Source of the DNA: Xylanibacter brevis ATCC 19188
GTDB taxonomy: Bacteria > Bacteroidota > Bacteroidia > Bacteroidales > Bacteroidaceae
Reading direction: 5' to 3'
Assembly (NCBI RefSeq): GCF_000621725.1
Contig: NZ_JHXM01000022.1
Coordinates: 1-64,000 of the forward strand
DNA length: 64,000 bases
A program made the translations under genes and the position numbers. Under the pieces are notes generated by a model. The model did no database searches. It was not told the origin of the DNA and saw only the letters and a program-made list of their open reading frames with translations. This document shows, in pieces, positions 29,177 through 37,571 of this stretch (its first letter is position 1; the number at the start of each line of letters is the position of its first letter).

Positions 29177-29830
29177 ATGAAACGAGAAGAGCGTTACAGA
29201 CAAGTGCTTGATTACTTCCGAAAAGAGATGCCTGAAGTAAATACTGAGCTGGAGTTTGGCAGCATTTTTCAATTGTTGGTGGCTGTCATCCTGAGTGCTC
29301 AGTGCACCGATAAGCGCATCAACCAGGTAACGCCCGCCCTTTTCCACCAATATCCTGATGCTAAATCCATGGCCAAGGCTGATGCTGACGACATCTACGA
29401 ATACATTCGCAGTGTCAGCTACCCCAATGCCAAAGCACGCCATTTGGCGGCAATGGCACGCATGCTCGTCGAGAAGCATGATGGCGAAGTGCCGATGGAC
29501 ATGAACCAGCTGACAGCCCTCCCTGGGGTTGGCCGCAAGACTGCCAACGTCATTCAGGCCGTGGCTTTCGGCAAGTCAACGATGGCTGTCGATACCCATG
29601 TCTATCGCGTCAGTCATCGCTTAGGATTGGTCAGCAAAAGCGACAACACGCCCTATAAAGTAGAACTAAAGCTCACGAAACATATTCCACTGAGTGACAT
29701 ACCATTAGCCCACCACTGGCTGTTGCTCCACGGACGCTACGTTTGTACGTCGCGTTCACCTCATTGCAACAAATGTGGTCTCCACGATCTTTGTCCAAAA
29801 CTTATAGAAGATTCGAGACTGGAACACTAA
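29177..29830 (+). CDS. nth: Endonuclease III (DNA glycosylase/AP lyase)
   Basis: This 217-aa enzyme removes oxidised pyrimidines and cuts abasic sites. The helix-hairpin-helix LPGVGRKTANV contains catalytic Lys121, and VDTHVYRVSHRLG contains Asp139. The iron-sulfur loop is C190-x6-C197-x2-C200-x5-C206. All catalytic residues are intact and length matches E. coli Nth (211 aa). I start at the ATG at 29177 since it follows a perfect -7 element; the frame open upstream covers the divergent promoter. Confidence 0.95.
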   Translation: MKREERYRQVLDYFRKEMPEVNTELEFGSIFQLLVAVILSAQCTDKRINQVTPALFHQYPDAKSMAKADADDIYEYIRSVSYPNAKARHLAAMARMLVEKHDGEVPMDMNQLTALPGVGRKTANVIQAVAFGKSTMAVDTHVYRVSHRLGLVSKSDNTPYKVELKLTKHIPLSDIPLAHHWLLLHGRYVCTSRSPHCNKCGLHDLCPKLIEDSRLEH

Positions 29831-29848
29831 AGTTCCACTTTTTTTTAT
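29820..29848 (+). terminator. Intrinsic terminator overlapping the nth stop
   Basis: TGGAAC (29820-29825) and GTTCCA (29832-29837) form the stem, followed by CTTTTTTTT. The stop codon lies in the loop. Confidence 0.75.
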
Positions 29849-29868
29849 TTCATTTTTTAAAATCAATC

Positions 29869-31938
29869 ATGTACAAACCCAATTTTAACAAGCGCGAGGT
29901 CATCGTCTTCCGCCAATTCCAGCGGAAGGGCTACTCCCTCTTTGCCTGTCTGGGACGCGTGGTTGTCATTGGCGTTCTCAGCGCTGCCACCCTTCAGTCG
30001 GCTACGGCCGCTACCGACGAGGTGAGCACCAAGACTGAGAAGACAGACAACACCGAGTCTGTTGACAAAGAGGCGACGCTCGAAGATGTCGAGGTCACTG
30101 GCTCACGCGCTCCGCTTGCCCTTGGACAGGCAGCAAGAATGGTCACTGTACTGAGCCGCGAGGAAATTCAGGCGGCGCCAGTACAAAGTATTAACGATTT
30201 ACTGAAGATGGCTGTGGGCGTCGATGTTCGACAGCGAGGCCCCATCGGTGCTCAGACCGATGTCAGCATTCGTGGCGGCAGCTACGAGCAGATTGCCGTT
30301 CTGCTGAATGGCATCAACATCTGCGACGCCCAGACGGGTCACAATGCGTTCGATTTGCCCTGTGATGTGGCCGACATTCTGCGCATCGAGGTGCTCGAAG
30401 GCCCTGCTGCCCGCGTCTATGGCGCTTCGTCGCTGGTAGGCGCCATCAACATCGTCACCAGTCAGGCACCAGAAGCGTCCCTCGAACGGGATTACAACGG
30501 TCAGGTGCGATTGGAGGGCGGGTCATTTGGCTACCTGTCGGCAGCAGGCCGCTATGCCTTGACACCTCACGCCGACCAGCTCACATCTTCCCTCTCTGCC
30601 ACCTATACGCGCAGTGATGGCTACCAGCGCTCTGCTGCTGGCCACCTGAACAGCGACTACACGGGCGGCAAGGTGTTCTATCAGGGAGGCTACGCCGACC
30701 AGGCGATGCAGCTACAGTGGCACGCTGGCCTTAGCGCTAAAGGCTTCGGTTCCAACACGTTCTACAGTGGACGTTTCGACGAGCAGTATGAGCAGACGCT
30801 GAAGTTCTTCACAGCTATTCAGGGCGAGACATCGGGCCGTCTGCACCTGAAGCCTGCCATCTACTGGAATCGCGGCTACGACCGCTTCGAATTGATTCGC
30901 GGATCGGAAGACCTGGTTCCTTTCAACCATCACCGCACCGATGCTTTCGGCATCAACCTCAACTGCTACTTCGACTGGGCAGCAGGCCGCACGGCCTTTG
31001 GCGGTGAGTTTCGCAACGAAGACATTGTCAGTGGCAATCTGGGCGAGCCACTGAATGCACCTTTCCGCGATTATAAGTACGGCCTGAACCGCTCCAACCT
31101 CTCGTTCCACCTGGAGCACAACCTGCTGCTGAAGCGCTTCACGCTGTCGGCTGGTTTCATTGCTGTGAAAAACACCTGGAACGAGATGCCGTTCACCATT
31201 TATCCGGGCATCGATGCCAGCCTGCGACTGGGCAAAGGCTGGAAACTGTATGCCTCCTACAATGCCTCGCTACGCATGCCTTCGTTCACAGAACTATACT
31301 ATAGCGTAGGCGGACATAAGGCCGATAAATATCTGAAGCCCGAGGAGCTGCAGGCCGTAGAGGGCGGAGTGAAATACAGTTCCTCGCTGCTCACGGTGCA
31401 AGCCAGCATCTATCACAACCACTGTCGCCAGATGATCGACTGGATTCTGGACCCCACCGAGGCCGAACCTGTGTGGCGTAGTGTCAACTATACGAAGGTC
31501 AATACGCTAGGCTTTGAGACTTCGGCCACGTTGCAGCTGCATAGGCTACTACCCCTGCCTGGTGCCACGCTGCAGGTAGCCTACAGCTACATAGACGAAG
31601 ACAAGGTGGGACAGCACCAAATTGAGTCGCAATCCACACTTGAATACCTACGCCACAAACTAGTGGGCCAGTTACACATGCCCATCGTAGAGCGTTTGAG
31701 CCTCGACGTGAAATATCGTCTGCAGAAACGAGCCGGCAACTATACCACCAACGCAGGTATTGTAATACCCTACCACACCTATGACGTGGTGGATACGCGC
31801 CTCTCGTGGACGGCCGAGGCATATACGCTCTATGCCGAGGCCAACAATCTCTTTGGCAGTCATTGTGTGGACTTTGGCAACGTGCGCCAGCCGGGCCTAT
31901 GGCTCACCATTGGCGCTAAGTATCGTTTCAACATCTAA
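29869..31938 (+). CDS. BtuB-like TonB-dependent outer-membrane receptor
   Basis: This 689-aa receptor starts at the ATG at 29869, just after the nth terminator. It has a long N-terminal region with a membrane-spanning signal (VVVIGVLSAATLQSATA, about 32-48), a TonB-box-like LEDVEVTGSRAP, a plug ('QTDVSIRGGSYEQIAVLLNG') and a beta-barrel ending in RFNI. The plug lacks the carboxypeptidase-like extension, so it resembles vitamin B12 or iron-siderophore receptors. I see no cobalamin riboswitch upstream, so the ligand is open. The YiiX-like gene follows after 10 bp and is probably cotranscribed. Confidence 0.85.
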   Translation: MYKPNFNKREVIVFRQFQRKGYSLFACLGRVVVIGVLSAATLQSATAATDEVSTKTEKTDNTESVDKEATLEDVEVTGSRAPLALGQAARMVTVLSREEIQAAPVQSINDLLKMAVGVDVRQRGPIGAQTDVSIRGGSYEQIAVLLNGINICDAQTGHNAFDLPCDVADILRIEVLEGPAARVYGASSLVGAINIVTSQAPEASLERDYNGQVRLEGGSFGYLSAAGRYALTPHADQLTSSLSATYTRSDGYQRSAAGHLNSDYTGGKVFYQGGYADQAMQLQWHAGLSAKGFGSNTFYSGRFDEQYEQTLKFFTAIQGETSGRLHLKPAIYWNRGYDRFELIRGSEDLVPFNHHRTDAFGINLNCYFDWAAGRTAFGGEFRNEDIVSGNLGEPLNAPFRDYKYGLNRSNLSFHLEHNLLLKRFTLSAGFIAVKNTWNEMPFTIYPGIDASLRLGKGWKLYASYNASLRMPSFTELYYSVGGHKADKYLKPEELQAVEGGVKYSSSLLTVQASIYHNHCRQMIDWILDPTEAEPVWRSVNYTKVNTLGFETSATLQLHRLLPLPGATLQVAYSYIDEDKVGQHQIESQSTLEYLRHKLVGQLHMPIVERLSLDVKYRLQKRAGNYTTNAGIVIPYHTYDVVDTRLSWTAEAYTLYAEANNLFGSHCVDFGNVRQPGLWLTIGAKYRFNI

Positions 31939-31948
31939 TTCACAGACT

Positions 31949-32530
31949 ATGAACACGATACACACTCTACTGCTGACGGCAGCATCGGTGCTCTACGGCA
32001 TCGGTGCTGCTGCCCAGCAGCTTCAGCCAGGCGACCTACTCTTCCACGTCAAAGAGAGCCCCACCGCCATTACGCAGGTGCGTGGCGACCTTATCGAGCA
32101 TGTAGCCATCGCCCTTGGTACCGACAGTTTGATCGAGGCCACCCATCGGGGCGTGGTCATCACTTCTGTTGATTCGCTACCTGCCGACGGCCACTACCTC
32201 ATTGGACGCATCACAGTTCCATTCGACCTGCAACGCTCATTGAACAACGCACGGAGTCTTCTGGGCCGTCCCTACGACTACCTGTTCCTACCCAACAACA
32301 AGGAGATTTACTGTTCTGAGCTTGTACAGTTGTCGTTTGTGGACAGCCTCAACCAACTTATCTTCCGCCCCGTCCCCCTGTCGTTTCACGACGCCACAGG
32401 ACGCATACTCGACCACTGGCAGCAGTACTATGCCGCACGTGGCATCGACGTACCCGAAGGACAGCCAGGCAGTCATCCCTCCGAACTGGCCAAGCGCTCC
32501 GTGGTGCGCATTATTGGACGAATGCGATAA
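31949..32530 (+). CDS. YiiX-like permuted papain/NlpC-P60 cysteine hydrolase
   Basis: This 193-aa exported protein (signal peptide ends near GAAAQQ, residue 24) belongs to the YiiX/YebB family, circularly permuted NlpC/P60 enzymes that act on amide bonds in peptidoglycan or lipids. Catalytic residues are His51 (LIEHVAIAL), which precedes Cys122 (IYCSELVQLSF), the permuted order. It starts 10 bp after the TonB receptor, in the same operon. Substrate unknown. Confidence 0.75.
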   Translation: MNTIHTLLLTAASVLYGIGAAAQQLQPGDLLFHVKESPTAITQVRGDLIEHVAIALGTDSLIEATHRGVVITSVDSLPADGHYLIGRITVPFDLQRSLNNARSLLGRPYDYLFLPNNKEIYCSELVQLSFVDSLNQLIFRPVPLSFHDATGRILDHWQQYYAARGIDVPEGQPGSHPSELAKRSVVRIIGRMR

Positions 32531-32637
32531 AACGAAAGAGAATACTTTTGCCAACTCAGCTTTACATTATATATAATAGATTAGCAAAAAAGTATTAAAT
32601 TATTCATTCTACCCTACAATTTGTCAGCTATTCTTAG

Positions 32638-32678
32638 TAACTTTGCTCTCGTTTTAACGAAAACGGGCCTATCCCGTT
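32638..32678 (+). promoter_or_regulatory. Promoter and leader hairpin of pgk
   Basis: TAACTTTGC (32638-32646) is the -7 element, 72 bp before the ATG. The leader contains AACGGG (32662-32667) paired with CCCGTT (32673-32678), a small stable hairpin. Confidence 0.55.
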
Positions 32679-32717
32679 GCCCAAAAAGTCACATAATATT
32701 TTTAAATTATAAACATT

Positions 32718-33989
32718 ATGACAATCAACGAATTCAACTTTGCCGGTAAGAAGGCAATCGTACGTGTAGACTTCAACGTACCCCTCGATGAGAATGGAAA
32801 GATCACAGACGACACCCGTATCCGCGGTGCCCTGCCCACACTGAAGAAGATTCTGGCCGATGGTGGCGCTACCATCATCATGAGCCACATGGGTAAGCCC
32901 AAAGGTAAGGTAGATGCCAAGAAGTCTCTGGGTCAGATCCGCGAGGCTGTTGAGAAGGCTCTGGGTGTTCCCGTTGCTTTCGCTCCCGACTGCGCTAAGG
33001 CTGCCGACGCTGCCAAGGCTCTGAAGATGGGTGAGGCTCTGCTGCTGGAGAACCTGCGTTTCTATCCCGAGGAAGAGGGTAAGCCCGTAGGTGTAGAAAA
33101 AGGTACTCCTGAGTACGACGAGGCTAAGAAGGCCATGAAGGCCAGCCAGAAGGAGTTTGCTAAGACTCTGGCTTCTTACGCTGACTGCTACGTAATGGAC
33201 GCCTTCGGTACAGCTCACCGTAAGCACGCTTCTACTGCTGTTATCGCCGACTACTTCGACGCTGACAACAAGATGCTGGGTCTGCTGATGGAGAAAGAGG
33301 TGCAGGCTGTTGACGCCGTACTCTCTAACATCAAGCGTCCTTTCGTTGCCATCATGGGTGGTTCTAAGGTATCTTCTAAGATTGGTATCATCGAGAACCT
33401 GCTCGGTAAGGTTGATAAGCTCATCCTCTGCGGTGGTATGACCTACACTTTCGCAAAGGCTCACAACGGCGAGATCGGTGACTCTATCGTAGAGCTCGAC
33501 AAGCTGGATGTAGCTCTGGGTGTTGAGGAGCTGGCTAAGAAGAACGGCGTAGAGCTCGTTCTCGGTTCTGACTGCACCGCTACCAACGGTCTCGACTTCG
33601 GCACCATGACTGTGAAGGAAGGTGCAGAGATCATCACCTGCCCTGCCAACAAGGTTCCCGCTGGTTTCGAGGGCGTTGATGCAGGTCCCGAGAGCCAGAA
33701 GGCATTTGCCGAGGCTATCAAGGGTGCTAAGACCATTCTGTGGAACGGTCCTGCCGGTGTATTCGAGTGCGATGCTTTCACCGCTGGTTCACGTGCCATC
33801 GGCGACGCTATTGCCGAGGCTACCAAGAACGGTGCCTTCTCTCTGATTGGTGGTGGTGACTCTGTAGCTTGTGTCAACAAGTTCGGTCTGGCCGATCAGG
33901 TATCTTACATCTCAACTGGTGGTGGTGCTCTTCTCGAGGCCATCGAGGGTAAGGTTCTTCCCGGTGTTGCTGCAATCAAAGGCGAATAA
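32718..33989 (+). CDS. pgk: Phosphoglycerate kinase
   Basis: This 423-aa glycolytic enzyme transfers phosphate from 1,3-bisphosphoglycerate to ADP. Recognised by [18 protein letters not shown] at the N-terminus, 'MSHMGKPKG', '[14 protein letters not shown]', '[16 protein letters not shown]' and the nucleotide motif '[14 protein letters not shown]' near the C-terminus. Codon choice is strongly biased, as expected for a highly expressed gene. It is monocistronic, with a terminator at 34034. Confidence 0.97.
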   Translation: MTINEFNFAGKKAIVRVDFNVPLDENGKITDDTRIRGALPTLKKILADGGATIIMSHMGKPKGKVDAKKSLGQIREAVEKALGVPVAFAPDCAKAADAAKALKMGEALLLENLRFYPEEEGKPVGVEKGTPEYDEAKKAMKASQKEFAKTLASYADCYVMDAFGTAHRKHASTAVIADYFDADNKMLGLLMEKEVQAVDAVLSNIKRPFVAIMGGSKVSSKIGIIENLLGKVDKLILCGGMTYTFAKAHNGEIGDSIVELDKLDVALGVEELAKKNGVELVLGSDCTATNGLDFGTMTVKEGAEIITCPANKVPAGFEGVDAGPESQKAFAEAIKGAKTILWNGPAGVFECDAFTAGSRAIGDAIAEATKNGAFSLIGGGDSVACVNKFGLADQVSYISTGGGALLEAIEGKVLPGVAAIKGE

Positions 33990-34033
33990 GATACTGTCCC
34001 CTTAGGGCAATTTCTTAATTTTTTCATAAGAAT

Positions 34034-34069
34034 GCCGTCCAGGGCCATAAACCTTGGGCGGCTTTTTTC
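34034..34069 (+). terminator. Intrinsic terminator of pgk
   Basis: GCCGTCCAGGG (34034-34044) pairs with CCTTGGGCGGC (34052-34062), followed by a T-run. Confidence 0.85.
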
Positions 34070-34100
34070 TTCTTCTTCAAAACATAAAAACCTTAGACTG

Positions 34101-35060
34101 ATGAAACTTTTACGACTTTTCCTATTCACATTACTATTGTCGGCCACCACGCTCGCCCATGCCTACGAGTTTATATATGGTGACGACACCCGCACAGGCA
34201 CCCTTTTTGCCAAAAACCCCGTCATCGATGCCGACGTGCCCGACCCTTCCGTCATCCGCGTAGGCGACACCTACTATGCTGCTGCCACCTCAGGCAACAA
34301 GGCACAGGCCTACCCCCGTTTCCGTTCCAAGGACCTGCAGACGTGGGAACCCATGGGCTACATCTTCGAAGAGTGGCCATCATGGACCAGTGGCAGCTTC
34401 TGGGCACCCGAGCTCTTCGACCTCTCAGGTCGCACCATGTGCTACTACACAGCCCGTCAGAAAAGCGACGGTACCAGCTGCATCGGCGTAGCGATGGCGG
34501 AAGGTCCTGAGGGTAAGTTCAAGGACTACGGTCCACTCATCCGAACCACCAACGAAGCCATCGACGCCTACGTCTTCCGCGACGGCACCCAGCTCTACAT
34601 CTCATGGAAGGCCTATGGTCTCGACCCCAGCCATCGTCCCATAGAGTTGCTCTGCCAGCGACTCAGCGACGACGGTCTCCACCTGCAGGGCGAGCCCTTC
34701 ACCCTTCTGCGCGACGACGAGCGCCAGGGCATGGAAGGCCAATGTATCTTCCGTCAGGGCGACTGGTGGTACATCCTCTACTCCATCCGCGACTGCTGTT
34801 CGCCTCAGAGCGACTATGCCGTCAGCGTAGCCCGCAGCCACAGTCTGCAAGGACCGTGGGAGAAATACGAGCACAACCCCATCCTCGAGGGCGATGGCCG
34901 CATCATGCAAAGCTGTGGTCACGGCACCATGACCCGCACCCCCGATGGTCGCATGTACTACCTCTGCCACGCCTACTACAAAGGTCGCTACAAGGAAGGT
35001 CGCAAGGCCGTCCTCTTCCCCTTAGAGATAACCCCCGACGGGTGGGTGAAAAAGAAATAG
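34101..35060 (+). CDS. Secreted glycoside hydrolase family 43
   Basis: This 319-aa protein (signal peptide MKLLRLFLFTLLLSATTLAHA) has the five-blade propeller triad of GH43 (arabinofuranosidases, xylosidases, arabinanases): general base Asp48 in DVPDPSVI, pKa modulator Asp155 in EAIDAYVF and general acid Glu212 in GMEGQCIF. All are intact. It probably trims arabinose or xylose from plant polysaccharide in the periplasm. It stands alone after pgk, without a SusCD pair. Confidence 0.87.
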   Translation: MKLLRLFLFTLLLSATTLAHAYEFIYGDDTRTGTLFAKNPVIDADVPDPSVIRVGDTYYAAATSGNKAQAYPRFRSKDLQTWEPMGYIFEEWPSWTSGSFWAPELFDLSGRTMCYYTARQKSDGTSCIGVAMAEGPEGKFKDYGPLIRTTNEAIDAYVFRDGTQLYISWKAYGLDPSHRPIELLCQRLSDDGLHLQGEPFTLLRDDERQGMEGQCIFRQGDWWYILYSIRDCCSPQSDYAVSVARSHSLQGPWEKYEHNPILEGDGRIMQSCGHGTMTRTPDGRMYYLCHAYYKGRYKEGRKAVLFPLEITPDGWVKKK

Positions 35061-35096
35061 AAGCAATTACCTTTATTAATCAACCATTTAAATAAC

Positions 35097-35786
35097 ATGA
35101 CAAATAGATTCATACAACTGTTATTTAGTGTCGTCTTGTTTTTAAACGTGAACTCAATAAGTGCTCAGTGTGCTTATTGCAACACCTATGAGGACTTCAT
35201 GAATGACAAATGGATTCCGTTAGACACTTTGATAAATGAAAAACCCAGTAATAATCCAAAATCATTGTGGAACGGTAATCGTCACACGTTTACCACAGGC
35301 AATAAAGCCTCAGATAAGATACTTAAGAAAAAAGCCTTTGTCGTTAAGAAGAATGACACTCTTTATGTTAATTGTCGCAAACTAATTTATTCTGACGTAC
35401 ATTTTGGGAACGGCTATACCCCAACCAAGAGAATAGGAAAGCATAGTATGCTCTTTGTGAATAAAATGAACCTTGGCAAAATAAAAGGAGATATTGTAGC
35501 CATGGGGATAATGTTTGGAGCCGTCGGTGGTGCTGCCATTGCTGCTGCAACAAGTAGTAAGTCTGTTAGACAAGTATGCTACGTCATTTCTTCTGGCGAA
35601 AATTGCAATGGTTTTATTAATGCACGTATGCTAAACGATGAGATGATGGATATATTCATGGCAGACCGTGAAGACCTAAAAAATGAATTCTACTCTGAAA
35701 AAAACAAAAGTAAACGTCTATTAGCCTCTTATGTAATACCTATTCTTGAAAAAGCAGGTCTTTTATGGACCTCGACCTACAAGTGA
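35097..35786 (+). CDS. Secreted protein of unknown function
   Basis: This 229-aa protein has a signal peptide (MTNRFIQLLFSVVLFLNVNS, cleaved near ISAQ), a CAYC cysteine pair just after it, and a glycine/alanine hydrophobic stretch (MGIMFGAVGGAAIAAATSS, about 136-154) that could be a membrane insert. 'QVCYVISSGENCNGFINARM' follows. I do not recognise the family. It lies 36 bp after GH43 in the same direction but its base composition is more AT-rich. Confidence 0.65.
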   Translation: MTNRFIQLLFSVVLFLNVNSISAQCAYCNTYEDFMNDKWIPLDTLINEKPSNNPKSLWNGNRHTFTTGNKASDKILKKKAFVVKKNDTLYVNCRKLIYSDVHFGNGYTPTKRIGKHSMLFVNKMNLGKIKGDIVAMGIMFGAVGGAAIAAATSSKSVRQVCYVISSGENCNGFINARMLNDEMMDIFMADREDLKNEFYSEKNKSKRLLASYVIPILEKAGLLWTSTYK

Positions 35787-35825
35787 TTAAGGGACTATCC
35801 CCTAATTAAAGTAAAGAAGGGAGCA

Positions 35826-36920
35826 ATGAAGGAAAGCTGTCAGACACGACGCATGTATGGGCACGACTATGCCATACCAGGGACATACGAGGTGACTATG
35901 GTTGTTGCAGATAGACTGCCTGTCTTTGGCAAGCTTGTTGGAAGCACTAAGTATGAAGGCGAAGCACCCCACCTCAAACCTTCGCCCCTTGGTCTGGCGG
36001 TGCTTAACAATGAGATTCCGAAAATACACCACTACTACCCGATGGTTGCCATTTGGCAGGTATGCCTAATGCCTGACCATCTACACATGATTGTGCGTAT
36101 CAACGCGCCGTTGCCAGAAGGCAAGCACCTCGGCATTATCATCGGCGCATTCAAAGGCGGGGTCAGCCGTGCTTGGTGGCAATTGACAGGAATGGCAGAG
36201 GCTAACGCCTCAGCCACAGTGGTGAAAGGTGAGACGGGCACCACGATGGCAAGAAGTGCTTCAACAGTCACCGTGTCTGGGGCGTCAGCCTCAGAGAAGC
36301 GCCCATCCCTTTTTGAGCCTAACTACAACGACCATATCCTTATGCGCGACGGACAACTGGAGAACTGGAAGCACTACCTGCGCGACAACCCACGCCGCCT
36401 CATGATGCGTCGCGAATATCCGAATCTGTTTCAGCACGCCCTTTGTATCGCCATTGACGGCATTCGTTACAGCGCCTTCGGTAATATGCTTTTGCTTCGC
36501 CAACCCGAGAAACATCAGGTTTTCTTCCATCGCAAAACAGATGGCGTACCCACAGAACAAACCACTTTTTGGAAGGAAGAACGCGAACGGCTCATATCGT
36601 CAGCAAGGAGTGGCGATGTACTTGTCACCCCTGGTATCTCTGAATGTGAGAAGCGCATAAAGAACATAGCTTTGCAACAAGGGCTTCGCCTAATACACGT
36701 ACAATCTGAGCCTATTGGCAAATTCTGGAAACCTGAACGAAGTCGTTTCGAAGCTTGCGCTTCAGGGACGCTACTTATCATGGCTCCATGGCCCGAGGAC
36801 TTACCCTCCTTCGCAAGTGACTACGAACGCTTCCATTACCTCAATCGTCTGGCGGAAGCTGTTTGTGCCGTTGGGCATACAACAAGCATGGCGATGAGTC
36901 GGTCAGCAATCAAAAACTGA
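35826..36920 (+). CDS. RAYT/IS200-like transposase fused to a DprA/SLOG-like Rossmann domain
   Basis: The N-terminal half (1-200) is a Y1 HUH transposase of the RAYT type: IWQVCLMPDHLHMIVRI gives His85 and His87, and 'HILMRDGQLENWKHYLRDNPRR' carries the likely Tyr184. A Thr/Ser/Ala-rich insert of about 40 residues (123-162) interrupts it. The C-terminal part (255-350) reads SARSGDVLVTPGISECEKRI, 'GLRLIHVQSEPIGKFWKP' and 'CASGTLLIMAPWPE', a Rossmann-like region reminiscent of DprA/LOG (SLOG) folds. No obvious IS ends flank it, so it is a domesticated single-copy gene rather than an IS. A large inverted repeat follows at 37020. Confidence 0.75.
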   Translation: MKESCQTRRMYGHDYAIPGTYEVTMVVADRLPVFGKLVGSTKYEGEAPHLKPSPLGLAVLNNEIPKIHHYYPMVAIWQVCLMPDHLHMIVRINAPLPEGKHLGIIIGAFKGGVSRAWWQLTGMAEANASATVVKGETGTTMARSASTVTVSGASASEKRPSLFEPNYNDHILMRDGQLENWKHYLRDNPRRLMMRREYPNLFQHALCIAIDGIRYSAFGNMLLLRQPEKHQVFFHRKTDGVPTEQTTFWKEERERLISSARSGDVLVTPGISECEKRIKNIALQQGLRLIHVQSEPIGKFWKPERSRFEACASGTLLIMAPWPEDLPSFASDYERFHYLNRLAEAVCAVGHTTSMAMSRSAIKN

Positions 36921-37019
36921 ATACCGCTTATCGTTCGAGCGATATGCCCTCGGCGGTTACAACGAGATTTGCATAGCACTTAGAGGCCTTGTAGAGGAAG
37001 TGTAATTCAAGAGCACTTT

Positions 37020-37165
37020 GTTCCAGTTCCAGTTGTTCCAATTAAAATTTGAGGGACAAAAACCCTTGTTATATATTCATAACTAATTAATATATAGATA
37101 GTTATATATAGAAATAGGGGTAACAGAACAACCAAAAACAAAACTGGAACAACTGGAACTGGAAC
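37020..37165. repeat. 21-bp perfect inverted repeat bounding a 146-bp element
   Basis: The arm at 37020-37040, beginning GTTCCAGTTCCAG, is exactly inverted at 37145-37165. The arms themselves are tandem GTTCCA-type repeats. Further out, GGCCTTGT (36985-36992) and ACAAGGCC (37166-37173) add an outer pairing. The AT-rich middle contains a further weak palindrome. It lies 100 bp after the RAYT-type gene. Confidence 0.75.
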
Positions 37166-37385
37166 ACAAGGCCACATTAGCAACCATTTATTTTTATCTA
37201 AAAAGCTAATAATCAACGAGATACGATATCAGCAAATCAAAGGCACCTGAGATATCTAACTCAGGAAAGGGCACAAAATGTATCAAATTACTGTTCTAAA
37301 AAGCCGAAAAAGACATGTATGAACCCTTGGTTCCGATGCTTTCCCTGTACTTTGCACGCATATTAGTGCTTCGCAATTTTAGTAC

Positions 37386-37495
37386 CTAGACCTCAGTTGG
37401 AAGCATCATGGTCCAGTTATAACAGGCAACTCGTACGAAAACGAGCACTTTAACCTCCAAATAGAGGCACTATAAGTTACAAAAAGTGGCACTAT
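37386..37495. repeat. Second, degenerate palindrome array on about 22-bp pitch
   Basis: ATAG-AG-G-CACTAT (centre 37467) and AGTG-G-CACT (centre 37489) are 22 bp apart, with the same 13 bases AGTGGCACTATTA as at 19230-19242. Upstream, CTAGACCTCAG (centre 37391), TGG-T-CCA (37412) and TCGTACGA (about 37434.5) follow at 21-22.5 bp spacing. This is weaker than the array at 19228. Confidence 0.5.
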
Positions 37496-37517
37496 TACAA
37501 ACTGATAAGAACAAAAA

Positions 37518-37545
37518 TCCCCTCCTGAAAAAGGAGGGGAACTTT
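37518..37545. terminator. Terminator of the efflux operon
   Basis: TCCCCTCCT (37518-37526) and AGGAGGGGA (37532-37540) form the stem. T-runs flank it on both strands, so it may also stop rightward transcripts. Confidence 0.8.
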
Positions 37546-37571
37546 TTATTGAATTGTTTGTGATAAAACAG

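Larger units (their letters stand above)
36921..37571. other. 650-bp gap with repeats, no supported gene
   Basis: Contents: a 21-bp inverted repeat (37020-37165), degenerate short palindromes (37386-37495) and the terminator of the efflux operon (37518-37545). A 69-codon minus frame across the inverted repeat looks like a product of the repeat itself. Confidence 0.6.

Noticed and set aside
29831..29868. Cobalamin riboswitch before the BtuB-like receptor
   Set aside because: Only 38 bp separate nth from the receptor start, which is too short, and no B12-box-like sequence is visible.
32634..33464. 276-codon frame antisense to pgk
   Set aside because: pgk is certain and highly codon-biased, which creates long antisense frames.
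37007..37216. 69-codon minus frame across the inverted repeat
   Set aside because: Its ends are the translated repeat arms (VPVVPV, GTTGTGT) and its hydrophobic middle comes from AT-rich DNA; no promoter is seen.
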